Virus record (IMG/VR): IMGVR_UViG_3300033997_000237
Span: 1 to 21,929 of that record
DNA from: a virus
Strand: one strand, 5' to 3'
DNA length: 21,929 nt
Made by a program: the position numbers and the translations under genes. This document shows positions 1 to 6,898 of this stretch, in pieces; the first letter of the stretch is position 1, and the number at the start of each line of letters is the position of its first letter. The notes under the pieces are model-generated. The model was not told where the DNA came from. It was given only the letters and a program-made list of their open reading frames with translations, and did no database searches.

Positions 1-457
1 CGACACAGTGGTCATTGGCCAGGGACAGGATCTCGTTCCGCTCAGCCAGAAGGCGCTGGTACTCGTGATCATTGCCGGACCGGTGGGCGCGCTTGGCCTT
101 CTCCATCACCACGGCGGCCCGGCGGCGCTCCTTGTCATAGTGAGGGTGGCAAAGCACCAGGTGATCCAGCTGCTCAGGCAGCGGGCGGCGCAGCAGGATT
201 GCCATGGCCATACCACCGGCCTCGTCGCTGTCCAGCGTGGCGCTGAAGTGCGTCAGCAGCGACGCAAGGGCTTGTTCATCCCCCAGGTGGTCTGCCATCA
301 GGAACTGGAGCCCCTGGGGGTTGTTCTTTGCAGCAACCTGCAGGGCGCCGATAAACTCGTTCCGGCCCAGAGCATTGAACTGCCTGCCGGCGGCGGGCTC
401 ATGGAGCGCCCCCTTCGGCGAGAATAGGCGCAGAGCCATTTCGATAGCATGGGTCAT
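1..457 (-). CDS. Phage antitermination protein Q-like, C-terminus beyond window
   Basis: This open frame starts at an ATG at 457 and runs off the left edge after about 152 codons, so only the N-terminal part is visible. The start overlaps the upstream stop by ATGA and is preceded by two tandem AGGACC-type leaders. The N-terminus carries FSPKG near residues 12-16, then a helical segment resembling the 82/Qin-type antitermination family (PF03589), whose members begin with a Y/FSPKS motif. The zinc-binding centre of that family would lie in the missing part. If correct, it modifies RNA polymerase at the late promoter to read through terminators into lysis and morphogenesis genes. Its place at the distal end of the replication/nin-like operon is where lambda keeps Q. 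The family call rests on remembered sequence pattern and position, so it is moderate. Confidence 0.55.
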   Translation of the reverse strand, partial: MTHAIEMALRLFSPKGALHEPAAGRQFNALGRNEFIGALQVAAKNNPQGLQFLMADHLGDEQALASLLTHFSATLDSDEAGGMAMAILLRRPLPEQLDHLVLCHPHYDKERRRAAVVMEKAKRAHRSGNDHEYQRLLAERNEILSLANDHCV

Positions 458-876
458 GGTTTGGTCCTCTGGTCTGGGTCCTGGTTGAAGGCGGCAAGCA
501 GCCAGGCACGAAGCTGGCCGGATTTGATGTGTTCCGGGGTAACCTCCAGCACGGTCCACCCGAGCAAGGTGGCCTCGTTCATCTTTGCCCGGTCCTCTAC
601 GAACCCCCTCCCCCGGGTGTGCCGGCCACCGGAGTGGATCCCGCCGTGGACCTCAAGGGCGAGCTTCTGCTCCTCCCAGGCGTAGTCGAAGCGCCATTTG
701 CGCTTGGGGTGAAACAACAGCTCGGTGGCGGGGTCAGGTAGGCCGACCAGCTGGGTCAGCACCTTGCTGTGCAGGGTGTCCACCTGCTGCGCCTTCTTGA
801 CCCTGTTCACCACGGCCTTGGCTTTCGGATTGTTGCCGAGCAGGCGGCTGACATCGATAGCAGAGAGGTGGATCAT
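454..876 (-). CDS. PD-(D/E)XK endonuclease, Vsr/DUF559-like
   Basis: A 140-residue protein with a compact nuclease core in its second half: WRFDYAW (D64), LALEVHGG (E75), then GGRH, FVEDRAKMN (D95, K98, N100) and GWTVLEVT. This D...ExV...K/N layout is that of small PD-(D/E)XK nucleases related to Vsr and DUF559. The N-terminal 50 residues are helical and may contact DNA or a partner. In phages, such genes in the nin-like region often stand in for junction resolvases (RusA, NinG), which are otherwise absent here, so processing of recombination intermediates is the likely job (inference). ATG overlaps the preceding stop by ATGA. Its last codons (DPDQRTKP) are written by the leader repeat of the next gene. 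Confidence 0.7.
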   Translation of the reverse strand: MIHLSAIDVSRLLGNNPKAKAVVNRVKKAQQVDTLHSKVLTQLVGLPDPATELLFHPKRKWRFDYAWEEQKLALEVHGGIHSGGRHTRGRGFVEDRAKMNEATLLGWTVLEVTPEHIKSGQLRAWLLAAFNQDPDQRTKP

Positions 877-1112
877 TCGAGATGCGCCTCCATGAAGCTG
901 GCCTTGGCGTTCTCCAGCTGCCCGATGAGGGAGAAAGGCTGATAGCCGTTCGCCCAGGCGCGCGAGCAGGAGTAATCGCTGTTGACCGTCACGATGAGGC
1001 AGTTGATGACCTCTCCGCGCTTGGCGCTCTCGAGTATCTGTTCAAGGGTGGAGACGACATTGATGCCGCTCTCCTTGCTCACCTCTGTGAGGCTGATGAC
1101 CTTGTCGCTCAT
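873..1112 (-). CDS. Small phage protein, unknown function (79 aa)
   Basis: A 79-residue protein beginning MSDKVISLTEV. The start is fixed by an ATGA overlap with the Ref-like gene, and its stop overlaps the nuclease start in the same way, so it is translationally coupled on both sides. A hydrophobic strand (VINCLIVTVNSD) followed by CSRAWANGYQPFSLIGQLENAK suggests a small alpha/beta fold. No signal peptide or membrane segment is visible. I do not recognise it with certainty. Similar short proteins occur next to ninB and ref in prophages, so a role connected with DNA metabolism is plausible but unproven. Confidence 0.7.
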   Translation of the reverse strand: MSDKVISLTEVSKESGINVVSTLEQILESAKRGEVINCLIVTVNSDYSCSRAWANGYQPFSLIGQLENAKASFMEAHLE

Positions 1113-1426
1113 GCCGCCCTCCCGATGGTGTTCTTGCGCAGCTCGGCCACTTCCCGGGCTACCTGCTCCAGCAGATCCTCCTCGCTGCCGTGCTCCTGCT
1201 GCCAGGTGCGCGGGGCGGCGTGAAATCCGGTTGGGTAGCAAGCGCGGTGGTGCCTGGGGCACAGTGGCAGCACTCTGGTGTGCTCGGCGCGCTGGGCCAT
1301 ACCAGACCCAGAGCGCACATGATGGATTTCCGCTGGCGTGGCGCCATGCCCGGCATTGCGGCAGGCGATGCAGCCAAGAGAGCTCACATCGTCCAACCAC
1401 TGCTTATCCGCCTTGGTCTTGCTCAT
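1109..1426 (-). CDS. Ref-like HNH recombination-enhancement nuclease
   Basis: A 105-residue protein with a treble-clef/HNH cysteine-histidine pattern: C19xxC22, HH35-36 in AEIHHVRSGSG, CPRHH at 56-60, and H69 and H79 in the final finger. This matches the Ref family known from phage P1, where Ref is a RecA-dependent HNH endonuclease that cuts at displacement loops and stimulates recombination. The present protein is shorter than P1 Ref and lacks its long basic N-terminal tail, as is usual for the lambdoid versions next to ninB. It overlaps NinB by ATGA at its start and the next gene at its stop. The function is known for P1 and inferred here. Confidence 0.8.
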   Translation of the reverse strand: MSKTKADKQWLDDVSSLGCIACRNAGHGATPAEIHHVRSGSGMAQRAEHTRVLPLCPRHHRACYPTGFHAAPRTWQQEHGSEEDLLEQVAREVAELRKNTIGRAA

Positions 1427-1860
1427 GCAGCCCTCCCGTATGCCGCCACCCAGTCAAAGCCGCGGCGGGATTCATCCCCGAACTTCACGCCCTGCTCAGC
1501 GCCGAAGGACTGCGCCAACTCGATGAGATCGCGCATCTCGCGCACTGTCATCCGCGATGTTGACTTGCCCAGCACCACGAAGCCGTTGCCGTCGATGTTC
1601 GGCACTACGTCCTGCTGGTACAGGGCCGCGCTGAGCACATGCTTCCAGTCCTCCTTGGCGAGCTTGCGGCCGTGCCAGACCACCTGCTCGGCGATGTCGG
1701 TCATGACTGCCCAGAACAGAGCGTTCTGGGCAAGACTCCGGGTCATCTCCTTGATTTCGAGGACCAGCGGCTTGTCCTGGTCAACCGGCAGACTTGCTAC
1801 CAGCTGGCAGGCGCGGGCGCGGATTTCAGGGCTGCGCAGGAAGTGCTTTGGATAGCTCAT
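1423..1860 (-). CDS. ninB: NinB recombination mediator
   Basis: A 145-residue protein of normal NinB length, with the family core: LPLVLEIKEMTRSLAQNALFWAVM-like segment at about 30-53 (KEMTRSLAQNALFWA visible), WHGRKLAKEDWKHVLSAAL and a C-terminal MRDLIELAQSFGAEQGVKF helix. NinB (lambda Orf) is a DNA-binding recombination mediator that can replace RecFOR by helping RecA or annealases onto SSB-coated DNA. Start and stop both overlap neighbours by ATGA. Its company (Ref-like nuclease, PD-(D/E)XK nuclease, RecE/RecT on the other operon) fits a phage-encoded recombination set. Confidence 0.9.
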   Translation of the reverse strand: MSYPKHFLRSPEIRARACQLVASLPVDQDKPLVLEIKEMTRSLAQNALFWAVMTDIAEQVVWHGRKLAKEDWKHVLSAALYQQDVVPNIDGNGFVVLGKSTSRMTVREMRDLIELAQSFGAEQGVKFGDESRRGFDWVAAYGRAA

Positions 1861-2537
1861 GCCACACCCCGCTCAGAAGACTCAACGATTTCCACGATCC
1901 TCTCAAAGAGTCGGGTATCAACGTCATCTATCTCTGCCTTCAGGGAGTAAACGTGCTCTAGCTTTGCATTCCTGTACGCATCATATGCGCTTTGCGGGTT
2001 GTCAAAATAACCCAAGTGCTTTCGCTTGCCACGCGCAGTAAGCTCCGCACGAAACATCTGCTTTCCGGAGTTAAAGTGAACCCCAAGCGGCCATTTGCCA
2101 CGCCCTGCTCGGTGATCGACGGTCAGGAGATTTAGCCATTGCGGAACATAAACACATGCATCTGGCCCGTAAATCTTGTTTCCAGGCTTCAGGAGGTCTT
2201 TGTCTAGATGCCAATCTCTGGTGTGATTTTTTCCCCACCAGGATAGGAAGTTGGTAAACACAGTCCACTCTGCGCACACATGCACATCGGAATATGTTTG
2301 ATTTTTTTTCTTTTCTTTCTGGCTCAACGAGCGCTTCAGAACACCTATCCATGCTGTGTAGGCAGGGTGGGATACTCGCTTGCCATCAACAACAATTTGC
2401 GTGATAAACGGCGCGTCGTTTATTCCTGCACCATGTACCGGCTTACGCCGCGCAAGCGCATTCGCGCTAGGCTTGGTGCTTTCCAAAACGTCGATGAAGT
2501 CATATGGATTAACGGTTTTCACCGCTTGCTTGGTCAT
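1857..2537 (-). CDS. HNH-like/AP2 domain phage endonuclease
   Basis: A 226-residue protein with two recognisable parts. Residues 55-140 match the phage pattern AWxxVLxR...VHVCAEWxxFxNFLSWW...WHLDKDLLKPGNKIYGPDACxxVP, a degenerate HNH-related module of homing-type endonucleases. Residues 145-198 (RGKWPLGVHF...KHLGYFDNPQSAYDAYRNAK) form an AP2-type three-strand-plus-helix DNA-binding domain. Base composition is visibly richer in A and T than in flanking genes, including a run of AAA/AAG codons at about residues 74-79, so lateral insertion is likely. It is free-standing and interrupts the replication-to-NinB order. Two AGGACC leaders, 30 bp apart, precede its ATG. Whether it still cuts DNA or is only a DNA-binding protein cannot be told from sequence. 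Confidence 0.75.
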   Translation of the reverse strand: MTKQAVKTVNPYDFIDVLESTKPSANALARRKPVHGAGINDAPFITQIVVDGKRVSHPAYTAWIGVLKRSLSQKEKKKNQTYSDVHVCAEWTVFTNFLSWWGKNHTRDWHLDKDLLKPGNKIYGPDACVYVPQWLNLLTVDHRAGRGKWPLGVHFNSGKQMFRAELTARGKRKHLGYFDNPQSAYDAYRNAKLEHVYSLKAEIDDVDTRLFERIVEIVESSERGVA

Positions 2538-2613
2538 GGTCTAGGTCCTTTGGTCAAACTGCCGGGTGGTCTAGGTCCGGCACTGGCAATGGTACGGGGC
2601 GCTACCCCCTGTG
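2538..2613 (-). repeat. Tandem leader elements plus GC hairpin
   Basis: On the minus strand this gap holds a 12-bp element ending in GGACCTAGACC twice, at 2568-2579 and 2538-2549, exactly 30 bp apart. The second copy abuts the ATG of the HNH/AP2 gene. Between them lies ACCACCCGGCA (2560-2570), also seen elsewhere next to the leader. Upstream is a short hairpin, GGGG/CCCC around CGCTA (2596-2608). This is the clearest example of the recurring leader discussed in the findings. Confidence 0.7.
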
Positions 2614-2916
2614 TCACTGGTTGGCAAGGCCCTCCCCTTCGAAGTTATCCACAGCTCCAAACGAAGCATCACACCGCAACACCAGCACTGGCGCGGCTCT
2701 CAGCCGTGCGGCTTCCTCCGCCACTCGATCCGGCGTCGTGCTCTGCACCAGCCAATGCCCTGCGCCACGCCGCTGGTCGGTGTATCCCAGCGCATCGATC
2801 TCGTCGGCCACCTCCAACAGCACCCGCTCCCCACTCCAGCCACGAATGGCCGGGTAAATCACAACTCGGCAGAATTTTGCCTCGCGCACAGCGGCGATCA
2901 CGTCTTGGTTGAACAT
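2614..2916 (-). CDS. Hypothetical phage protein (100 aa)
   Basis: A 100-residue protein beginning MFNQDVIAAVREAKFCRVVIYPAI. It has a good Shine-Dalgarno (GGGAGGA) seven bases upstream of ATG 2916, two bases after the stop of the P-like gene. The pattern of beta strand, helix (LLEVADEIDALGY) and strand suggests a small alpha/beta domain, with a helical middle (PDRVAEEAARLRAAPVLVLR). No catalytic motif or membrane segment is evident. Position after the replication genes is compatible with a nin-region accessory role. I do not recognise the family. Confidence 0.7.
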   Translation of the reverse strand: MFNQDVIAAVREAKFCRVVIYPAIRGWSGERVLLEVADEIDALGYTDQRRGAGHWLVQSTTPDRVAEEAARLRAAPVLVLRCDASFGAVDNFEGEGLANQ

Positions 2917-2918
2917 TC

Positions 2919-3404
2919 CTAAATCCTCCCTGTGATGGTGTAACCACGCTGACGGCGTTCGGTGGTAATCCTCTCCAGCTCAACCTGGACGGCATCGCTC
3001 GTCACCACGCCATCACGCTGCAGCACGGTAACGGTCGCCACCATCTCGCACGCCCGGATGGATATCGCCAGCTTGGATGATGCGACCGGAGCGGCGGCAG
3101 GAAGTCGGCGCAGTATCTCTGCCCGTACTTCTGCCGGACGCGGGGCGAACTGGCGCTCCACATCGGCCGCCATGTCCTGCACCACCTCCCGGATCTGGGC
3201 TGGAGTGAACCCGCGCAGCACGCCACCCCAAGCCAACGCCACACCGCGGGCATTGGCATCCAGCTGGTTGGCGCTGGCAGGCCAACTCCCGGCCATCAGC
3301 GGCAGCAGCTCCTCAGCGATGAATGCGGCCATGCGGGCGCTCATGGCGGGTGCATCCTGGTTGGCTGGCAGTGCGGTCACGTTAGAGGGGAGTGTCGTCG
3401 TCAT
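2919..3404 (-). CDS. Replication protein P-like (helicase loader candidate)
   Basis: A 161-residue protein when started at ATG 3404 (MTTTLPSNV), which overlaps the end of the initiator gene by 23 bases. A longer frame to 3458 is open but its first 18 residues look like a shadow of the initiator gene. Residues 39-92 run GSWPASANQLD...LAWGGVLRGFTPAQI...FAPRPAEV, parallel to the lambda P segment with TFPAS...WVLAF...ITTMEQV...PFLPSPGQF. Lambda P captures host DnaB helicase and brings it to O at ori. The order O-like then P-like is that of lambda. The resemblance is short and low, so this is a position-supported inference. Confidence 0.6.
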   Translation of the reverse strand: MTTTLPSNVTALPANQDAPAMSARMAAFIAEELLPLMAGSWPASANQLDANARGVALAWGGVLRGFTPAQIREVVQDMAADVERQFAPRPAEVRAEILRRLPAAAPVASSKLAISIRACEMVATVTVLQRDGVVTSDAVQVELERITTERRQRGYTITGRI

Positions 3405-4416
3405 AGCTGACAGATCCCGATTCGATGAGACTGCGCGCCTGCTGCTGGGCGGCGGCAATGTTGGACATCGGCTTGCGCTTACCCTCGAAGCCCTCCCACT
3501 CGCCGTTCAGACAGCGCGGGCGACCGATCTGAACCCAGCGTTGGGCGCCAGCCAGGTACCCGGCGAACTTCTGCGGCGCAAACAGGGTCATTGGCCGCAG
3601 GTATTCGGCCATTTTCAGGTTTGCGGACCAGTGCTCGCGCTTGAAGTCGATCACCAGTTGCAGATCGGCCACGGAGTAGCCCTCCGCCAGTCTGGCGTTG
3701 ATGTTCTGCAGGGTGGTTGGCTTGGCCTGATAGCGGCGATTGCATGCGGCGTTGAGGTGGTTCAGCACAGCCAGAGAATCCGCTGATGGCTCTGCCGTTT
3801 TTTTAGCCGGTTTTGTTTCGTCAGAAACAGAACAAGAGATCTGTTTATTATCTTCAGAGTTTATATTGTTATTAATGATAAGATCTTCGGCATGATACTC
3901 CGCACCTAACTCCGCGCCGCTGAGTTGGCGATCACCCTCTAACCCTATATCTGGTGCACTCTCAAACTCCGCGCCATACTCCGCGCTAAAGTGTTGCGAA
4001 ACTCCGCGCTGATAAGCATCGAAATTCAGCAAGCTGATGATGGTGTAACCGCTCTTGCCCTGCTTTGTCGTCCTGCTGATCGCCCCTTCCCCCTCGAAAT
4101 GGTCCAGCGCCCGGCGAGCCTGATCCTCAGACACGCCACACGCTTTTCCGAGCGAACGAGCAGAGCAAGCCAGTTGGCCTCGATGAATGGTGAGGCGGTT
4201 GCTATTGAAGGTGACTTCACGGCTCTCGTAGGCCGCATCCAGCAGCAAATGCAGCCACACGGACTTCTTGGCTACATCCTTGTACCAGGGGGCATTCAGC
4301 ATCGACGAGTAAGCGAGGCGGAAGCCATTGCGGGCATTTTCGCTCACGTTGCTACCTCTGCTGATAGGTTTGGAAATGGGGGCGCCTGCCCCCGGGAATT
4401 TGATAACGGTGTTCAT
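3382..4416 (-). CDS. Phage replication initiator, O-like (Phg_2220_C domain)
   Basis: A 344-residue protein. Residues 40-135 form a winged-helix DNA-binding domain (RGQLACSARSLGKACGVSEDQARRALDHFE...GYTIISLLNFDAYQ), as in phage O-type initiators. Residues 140-210 are a low-complexity linker with repeated GAE(Y/L/F) and an Asn-rich stretch. Residues 213-296 match the conserved phage C-terminal domain (VLNHLNAACNRRY...LAEGY...DFKREHW...YLRPMTLFAPQKFAGYL), which in related phages accompanies replication initiation. The linker DNA is itself the origin candidate. The start overlaps the methyltransferase stop by ATGA. Function as origin-binding initiator is inferred from the domains and the iterons within the gene. 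Confidence 0.8.
   Translation of the reverse strand: MNTVIKFPGAGAPISKPISRGSNVSENARNGFRLAYSSMLNAPWYKDVAKKSVWLHLLLDAAYESREVTFNSNRLTIHRGQLACSARSLGKACGVSEDQARRALDHFEGEGAISRTTKQGKSGYTIISLLNFDAYQRGVSQHFSAEYGAEFESAPDIGLEGDRQLSGAELGAEYHAEDLIINNNINSEDNKQISCSVSDETKPAKKTAEPSADSLAVLNHLNAACNRRYQAKPTTLQNINARLAEGYSVADLQLVIDFKREHWSANLKMAEYLRPMTLFAPQKFAGYLAGAQRWVQIGRPRCLNGEWEGFEGKRKPMSNIAAAQQQARSLIESGSVSYDDDTPL
3830..4009. other. Putative phage replication origin: iterons plus AT-rich region
   Basis: Inside the initiator gene, five direct copies of ACTCCGCGC (one with A for G) begin at 3897, 3909, 3966, 3978 and 4001. Two pairs are spaced 12 bp apart. Immediately beside them, 3830-3896 is strikingly AT-rich for this GC-rich window, with stretches such as TTTATTATC and TTATATTGTTATTAATG. 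Iterons for the initiator next to an unwinding region, placed in the middle of the initiator gene, is the arrangement of lambda ori in gene O. The repeats are also read as protein (GAEY, GAEL, GAEF), so codon-level repetition is an alternative. The AT-rich flank argues for an origin. Confidence 0.65.
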
Positions 4417-6035
4417 GCTGCCTCCTCATCGACAGCGGGAAGGTCGATTTCTGACAGGTGGAGGTCAATGCGCCGACCAATGAACTCCATGCACGGTCTC
4501 GCCATGGAGTTGCCGATCGCCTTGTAGCGCGGGCCGTCTGCGGCCATCCGGTGCGCATCGTCATCAGGCATGTCTGGGAAGTGGCGGCGCAAATAGGCCA
4601 ACTCATCTGCAATAAGCTTGTTGCGCTTAGCAGACGGGATCATCGTGTGGTTGTCTGGAAACCCCTGCAGGCGCTCGCACTCTACTGGGGTAAGGCGGCG
4701 AACTGCCATGCCTACCATCGCAGCAGGATAACCCTGCCCTACCTTTCCACCTCCGCTTGAGAGTGCTCCCGTTATTTTCCCATCCCCTCCCTCAAGGCGA
4801 ACCTCTTGGCGGCTGTTCTCTGCGAAGGCAACTGCCGGCGGACACCCTGCATTCGCATGGCTGCCTGCATGTCCGCCAGCTCGCAGTGTCGGAGACATGT
4901 CCTCAGACGCATCACCGCCACAGTCCTTGGAGCTGAACGCTATCGGCACAATAGGCTGCCCTCTCCCGGTGCCATCCTCACTTGCGTCGAAGTCCTCAGC
5001 TGTAAGCGTGTGGGTGATGTTGCCAGTGACGCAAGGCGCATTCTCTCGCACCAGTTCATCCCAGTTATTGGCGGCGAAGATGACGCGCTGGTCGTGGTCT
5101 TTGATGCTGCTGTATTTTGCTAAAACGGCATTCTCCTGCCCCTGATTGCGGCCCAGCGTGTGTGCCAGCTCTACGTTGGTGTCAGGGTCTTGGGTGCCGT
5201 GGACAACCATCGTCTCAGTTTCATAGTCGATGCGGCCCATACCTCCAGCATTGAGGCAATGGGAAATGTGCCCGGTACTGGTAGCAAGAGGTATCAGGTG
5301 TCCTGCTTGTCCTTGGTTGTCGTCTGCGCCACACGTTCCAACACCGTTTGCAGTAAGGGCGGCAACTGCCTTCCCCGCTTCTCGGCTCGGCGCAGAATCC
5401 CGGCGCACGCCTTCGCACTCAAAAAGAACTTTTGCGGGATCGAACCCTTCTCGAGCACTTGCGACAACGAACACACGGCGGCGGCGTTGGGCCACTCCGA
5501 AATATTGGGCATCGAGGATCCGCCACGCGATTGCTCTTTGGGGGCCAAGCACACAACCAGCGTTTTCCCATCTGCGCCCTGGAGGGACGAGCTCGCAATC
5601 TTCCCCTGCAAGGAAGCCAAGGAATGCGCCAAAAGCGTTGTCTTTTGACGAGAGGACGCCTGGGACGTTTTCCCAGACGGTGATGCAGGGAACATCTCCA
5701 GCTGCTGCTCGTTTTTGATCAATGGCATTGGCAAGCTCCACGTACTTGATAGTCAGAAAACCACGGTCATCAGCCAGCCCCTCGCGGGCACCGGCAACGG
5801 AAAACGCCTGGCATGGCGTTCCGCCGACAAGGATGTCGGGAGCCACGACATCCCCCTTGAGGACAGCGGTAGCAATCTTGGTCATATCGCCAAGGTTGGT
5901 GACATGCGGCCAGTGGTGCGCCAGTACCGCGCTCGGGAACGGCTCAATCTCGGCGAACCACGCAGGGTTCCAGCCAAGCGGCTCCCAAGCCAGCGAGGCG
6001 GCTTCAATGCCGCTGCATACGCTTCCATAAATCAT
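4413..6035 (-). CDS. DNA cytosine-C5 methyltransferase
   Basis: A 540-residue C5 DNA methyltransferase that transfers methyl from S-adenosylmethionine to cytosine. Motifs in order: GSVCSGIEAAS (4-14, motif I), GGTPCQAFSVAG (71-82, motif IV with catalytic C75), ENVPG (122-126, VI), QRRRRVFVVA (183-192, VIII), RRLTPVECERLQGFP (446-460, IX) and GNSMA (508-512, X). The start ATG at 6035 gives MIYGSVCSG and overlaps the upstream stop by ATGA. An upstream ATG at 6074 would add 13 atypical residues. The region 215-440 is a very long target-recognition section made of repeated modules (ALTANGVG, HTLGRNQG, HTLTAEDF, PTLRAGGH, GALSSGGG). No partner restriction gene is present, so protection of phage DNA from host restriction is likely. 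Confidence 0.93.
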   Translation of the reverse strand: MIYGSVCSGIEAASLAWEPLGWNPAWFAEIEPFPSAVLAHHWPHVTNLGDMTKIATAVLKGDVVAPDILVGGTPCQAFSVAGAREGLADDRGFLTIKYVELANAIDQKRAAAGDVPCITVWENVPGVLSSKDNAFGAFLGFLAGEDCELVPPGRRWENAGCVLGPQRAIAWRILDAQYFGVAQRRRRVFVVASAREGFDPAKVLFECEGVRRDSAPSREAGKAVAALTANGVGTCGADDNQGQAGHLIPLATSTGHISHCLNAGGMGRIDYETETMVVHGTQDPDTNVELAHTLGRNQGQENAVLAKYSSIKDHDQRVIFAANNWDELVRENAPCVTGNITHTLTAEDFDASEDGTGRGQPIVPIAFSSKDCGGDASEDMSPTLRAGGHAGSHANAGCPPAVAFAENSRQEVRLEGGDGKITGALSSGGGKVGQGYPAAMVGMAVRRLTPVECERLQGFPDNHTMIPSAKRNKLIADELAYLRRHFPDMPDDDAHRMAADGPRYKAIGNSMARPCMEFIGRRIDLHLSEIDLPAVDEEAA

Positions 6036-6196
6036 GCCACCACCCCCTGCTCGGTGTAGGCGCAGGCCTGGCACTCAAAGGCGCTGTCATTGGTGCCGGA
6101 CTGCAGCTCACTGCCGCACTGCGGGCAATGGTCGAGGTCATGCGGCAAAGAATGCGGCAAGGGGTGGCCCTCACGGGCCTGGGTAGAATTGGTCAT
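6032..6196 (-). CDS. Small zinc-ribbon protein (54 aa)
   Basis: A 54-residue frame beginning MTNSTQAREG. It is preceded by an AGGACCCAACA leader ending at the ATG, and its stop overlaps the methyltransferase start by ATGA. It carries CPQCG at 24-28 and CQAC at 42-45, a four-cysteine zinc ribbon, after a His/Pro-rich N-terminus (HPLPHSLPHDLDH). Such phage zinc ribbons usually bind nucleic acid or a protein partner, and no more specific role can be read. Tight coupling to the methyltransferase may matter for expression of that gene. Confidence 0.75.
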   Translation of the reverse strand: MTNSTQAREGHPLPHSLPHDLDHCPQCGSELQSGTNDSAFECQACAYTEQGVVA

Positions 6197-6245
6197 TGTT
6201 GGGTCCTGTTATGTTGCTGCCCGGTGGTGAGGCGGGCCAAGGAAA

Positions 6246-6464
6246 TTAGGCGCTAGGCTGGTTCTCGGCGCGTTCAAGGGTGCGAGCCTCAAGCTCGCGG
6301 GCCAGGCGCAGGGCCTGGCGGTCAGTGCCGGCGGCATGAGCGGTCGAGATCAGCGGCTCATCGAGATAGAGAGCCAGCTCGTGCATGACTGATTTCAGGA
6401 TGATGTTGTCGCGATCGCTGACGTGCTGGGATGCAGGGCGCGGTGGACGGAGTTGCATGATCAT
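6246..6464 (-). CDS. Hypothetical phage protein (72 aa)
   Basis: A 72-residue protein beginning MIMQLRPPRP with a strong GGGAGG Shine-Dalgarno six bases before ATG 6464. A second ATG two codons on (6458) is an equally possible start. The rest is predicted helical: VSDRDNIILKSVMHELALYLDEP followed by TDRQALRLARELEARTLERAE. No cysteines, membrane segment or catalytic motif. It lies four bases after the stop of the RHH-like gene and is probably cotranslated. Function unknown. Confidence 0.65.
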   Translation of the reverse strand: MIMQLRPPRPASQHVSDRDNIILKSVMHELALYLDEPLISTAHAAGTDRQALRLARELEARTLERAENQPSA

Positions 6465-6467
6465 GGG

Positions 6468-6857
6468 TTACCTCCCGAGGACGAAGTTGATGAGTTTTTG
6501 CAGGGGGCGCAGTGGGCGCTCCTCGTTGTAGGCGGCCTCGTCTTCCTGGCTGAACTGGAGCAGGCCGCGCTCGGGCAGACCGGAGCCATCCAGGATCTCC
6601 TCGACGGTCACGGGCGGGAATCCCTGCTCGAGCAGGCTTCGATTGGCCCGTTTGACGGCCCTCGCCAATATGTTGGGCTCGTGCTGAGATATGGCCTTGA
6701 GCAGGATCAGCAATGAAGCGCGCGCAAATGCGGTTTCAGTCATGCCACACTCGGCGCCGACTTCTTGCCATACCTGGCGCTGGGCCGGGGTGCCGCGCAC
6801 CCGCAGCGGGGAGCGGGTGCTCATATTTTCATGATCGGGGAGCGTTACTCTTCCCAT
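6468..6857 (-). CDS. Hypothetical phage protein, possible ribbon-helix-helix (129 aa)
   Basis: A 129-residue protein. ATG 6857 is chosen because the AGGACCAACCCC leader abuts it. An internal ATG at 6824 (MSTRSPLRVRG) is an alternative. Residues 18-50 read PLRVRGTPAQRQVWQEVGAECGMTETAFARASLL, with the strand-helix-helix spacing of RHH/MobC-type DNA-binding proteins (RVxxTxxQxxxWxxxAxxxGM). The remainder is helical. A role as a small early DNA-binding regulator next to the Rha gene is possible, but the resemblance is only pattern-level. Confidence 0.6.
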   Translation of the reverse strand: MGRVTLPDHENMSTRSPLRVRGTPAQRQVWQEVGAECGMTETAFARASLLILLKAISQHEPNILARAVKRANRSLLEQGFPPVTVEEILDGSGLPERGLLQFSQEDEAAYNEERPLRPLQKLINFVLGR

Positions 6858-6898
6858 GGGGTTGGTCCTCTATGTTGGATAGAAAAGCGGGCCGGTGG

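Noticed and set aside
8-427. Plus-strand frame of 139 codons at the left edge
   Set aside because: It is antisense to the Q-like gene, which has an ATGA overlap, tandem leaders and family resemblance.
3405-3458. Upstream extension of the P-like gene
   Set aside because: The first 18 codons are antisense-free but read inside the initiator gene, are Ser/Arg/Pro-rich without similarity, and ATG 3404 is the better match.
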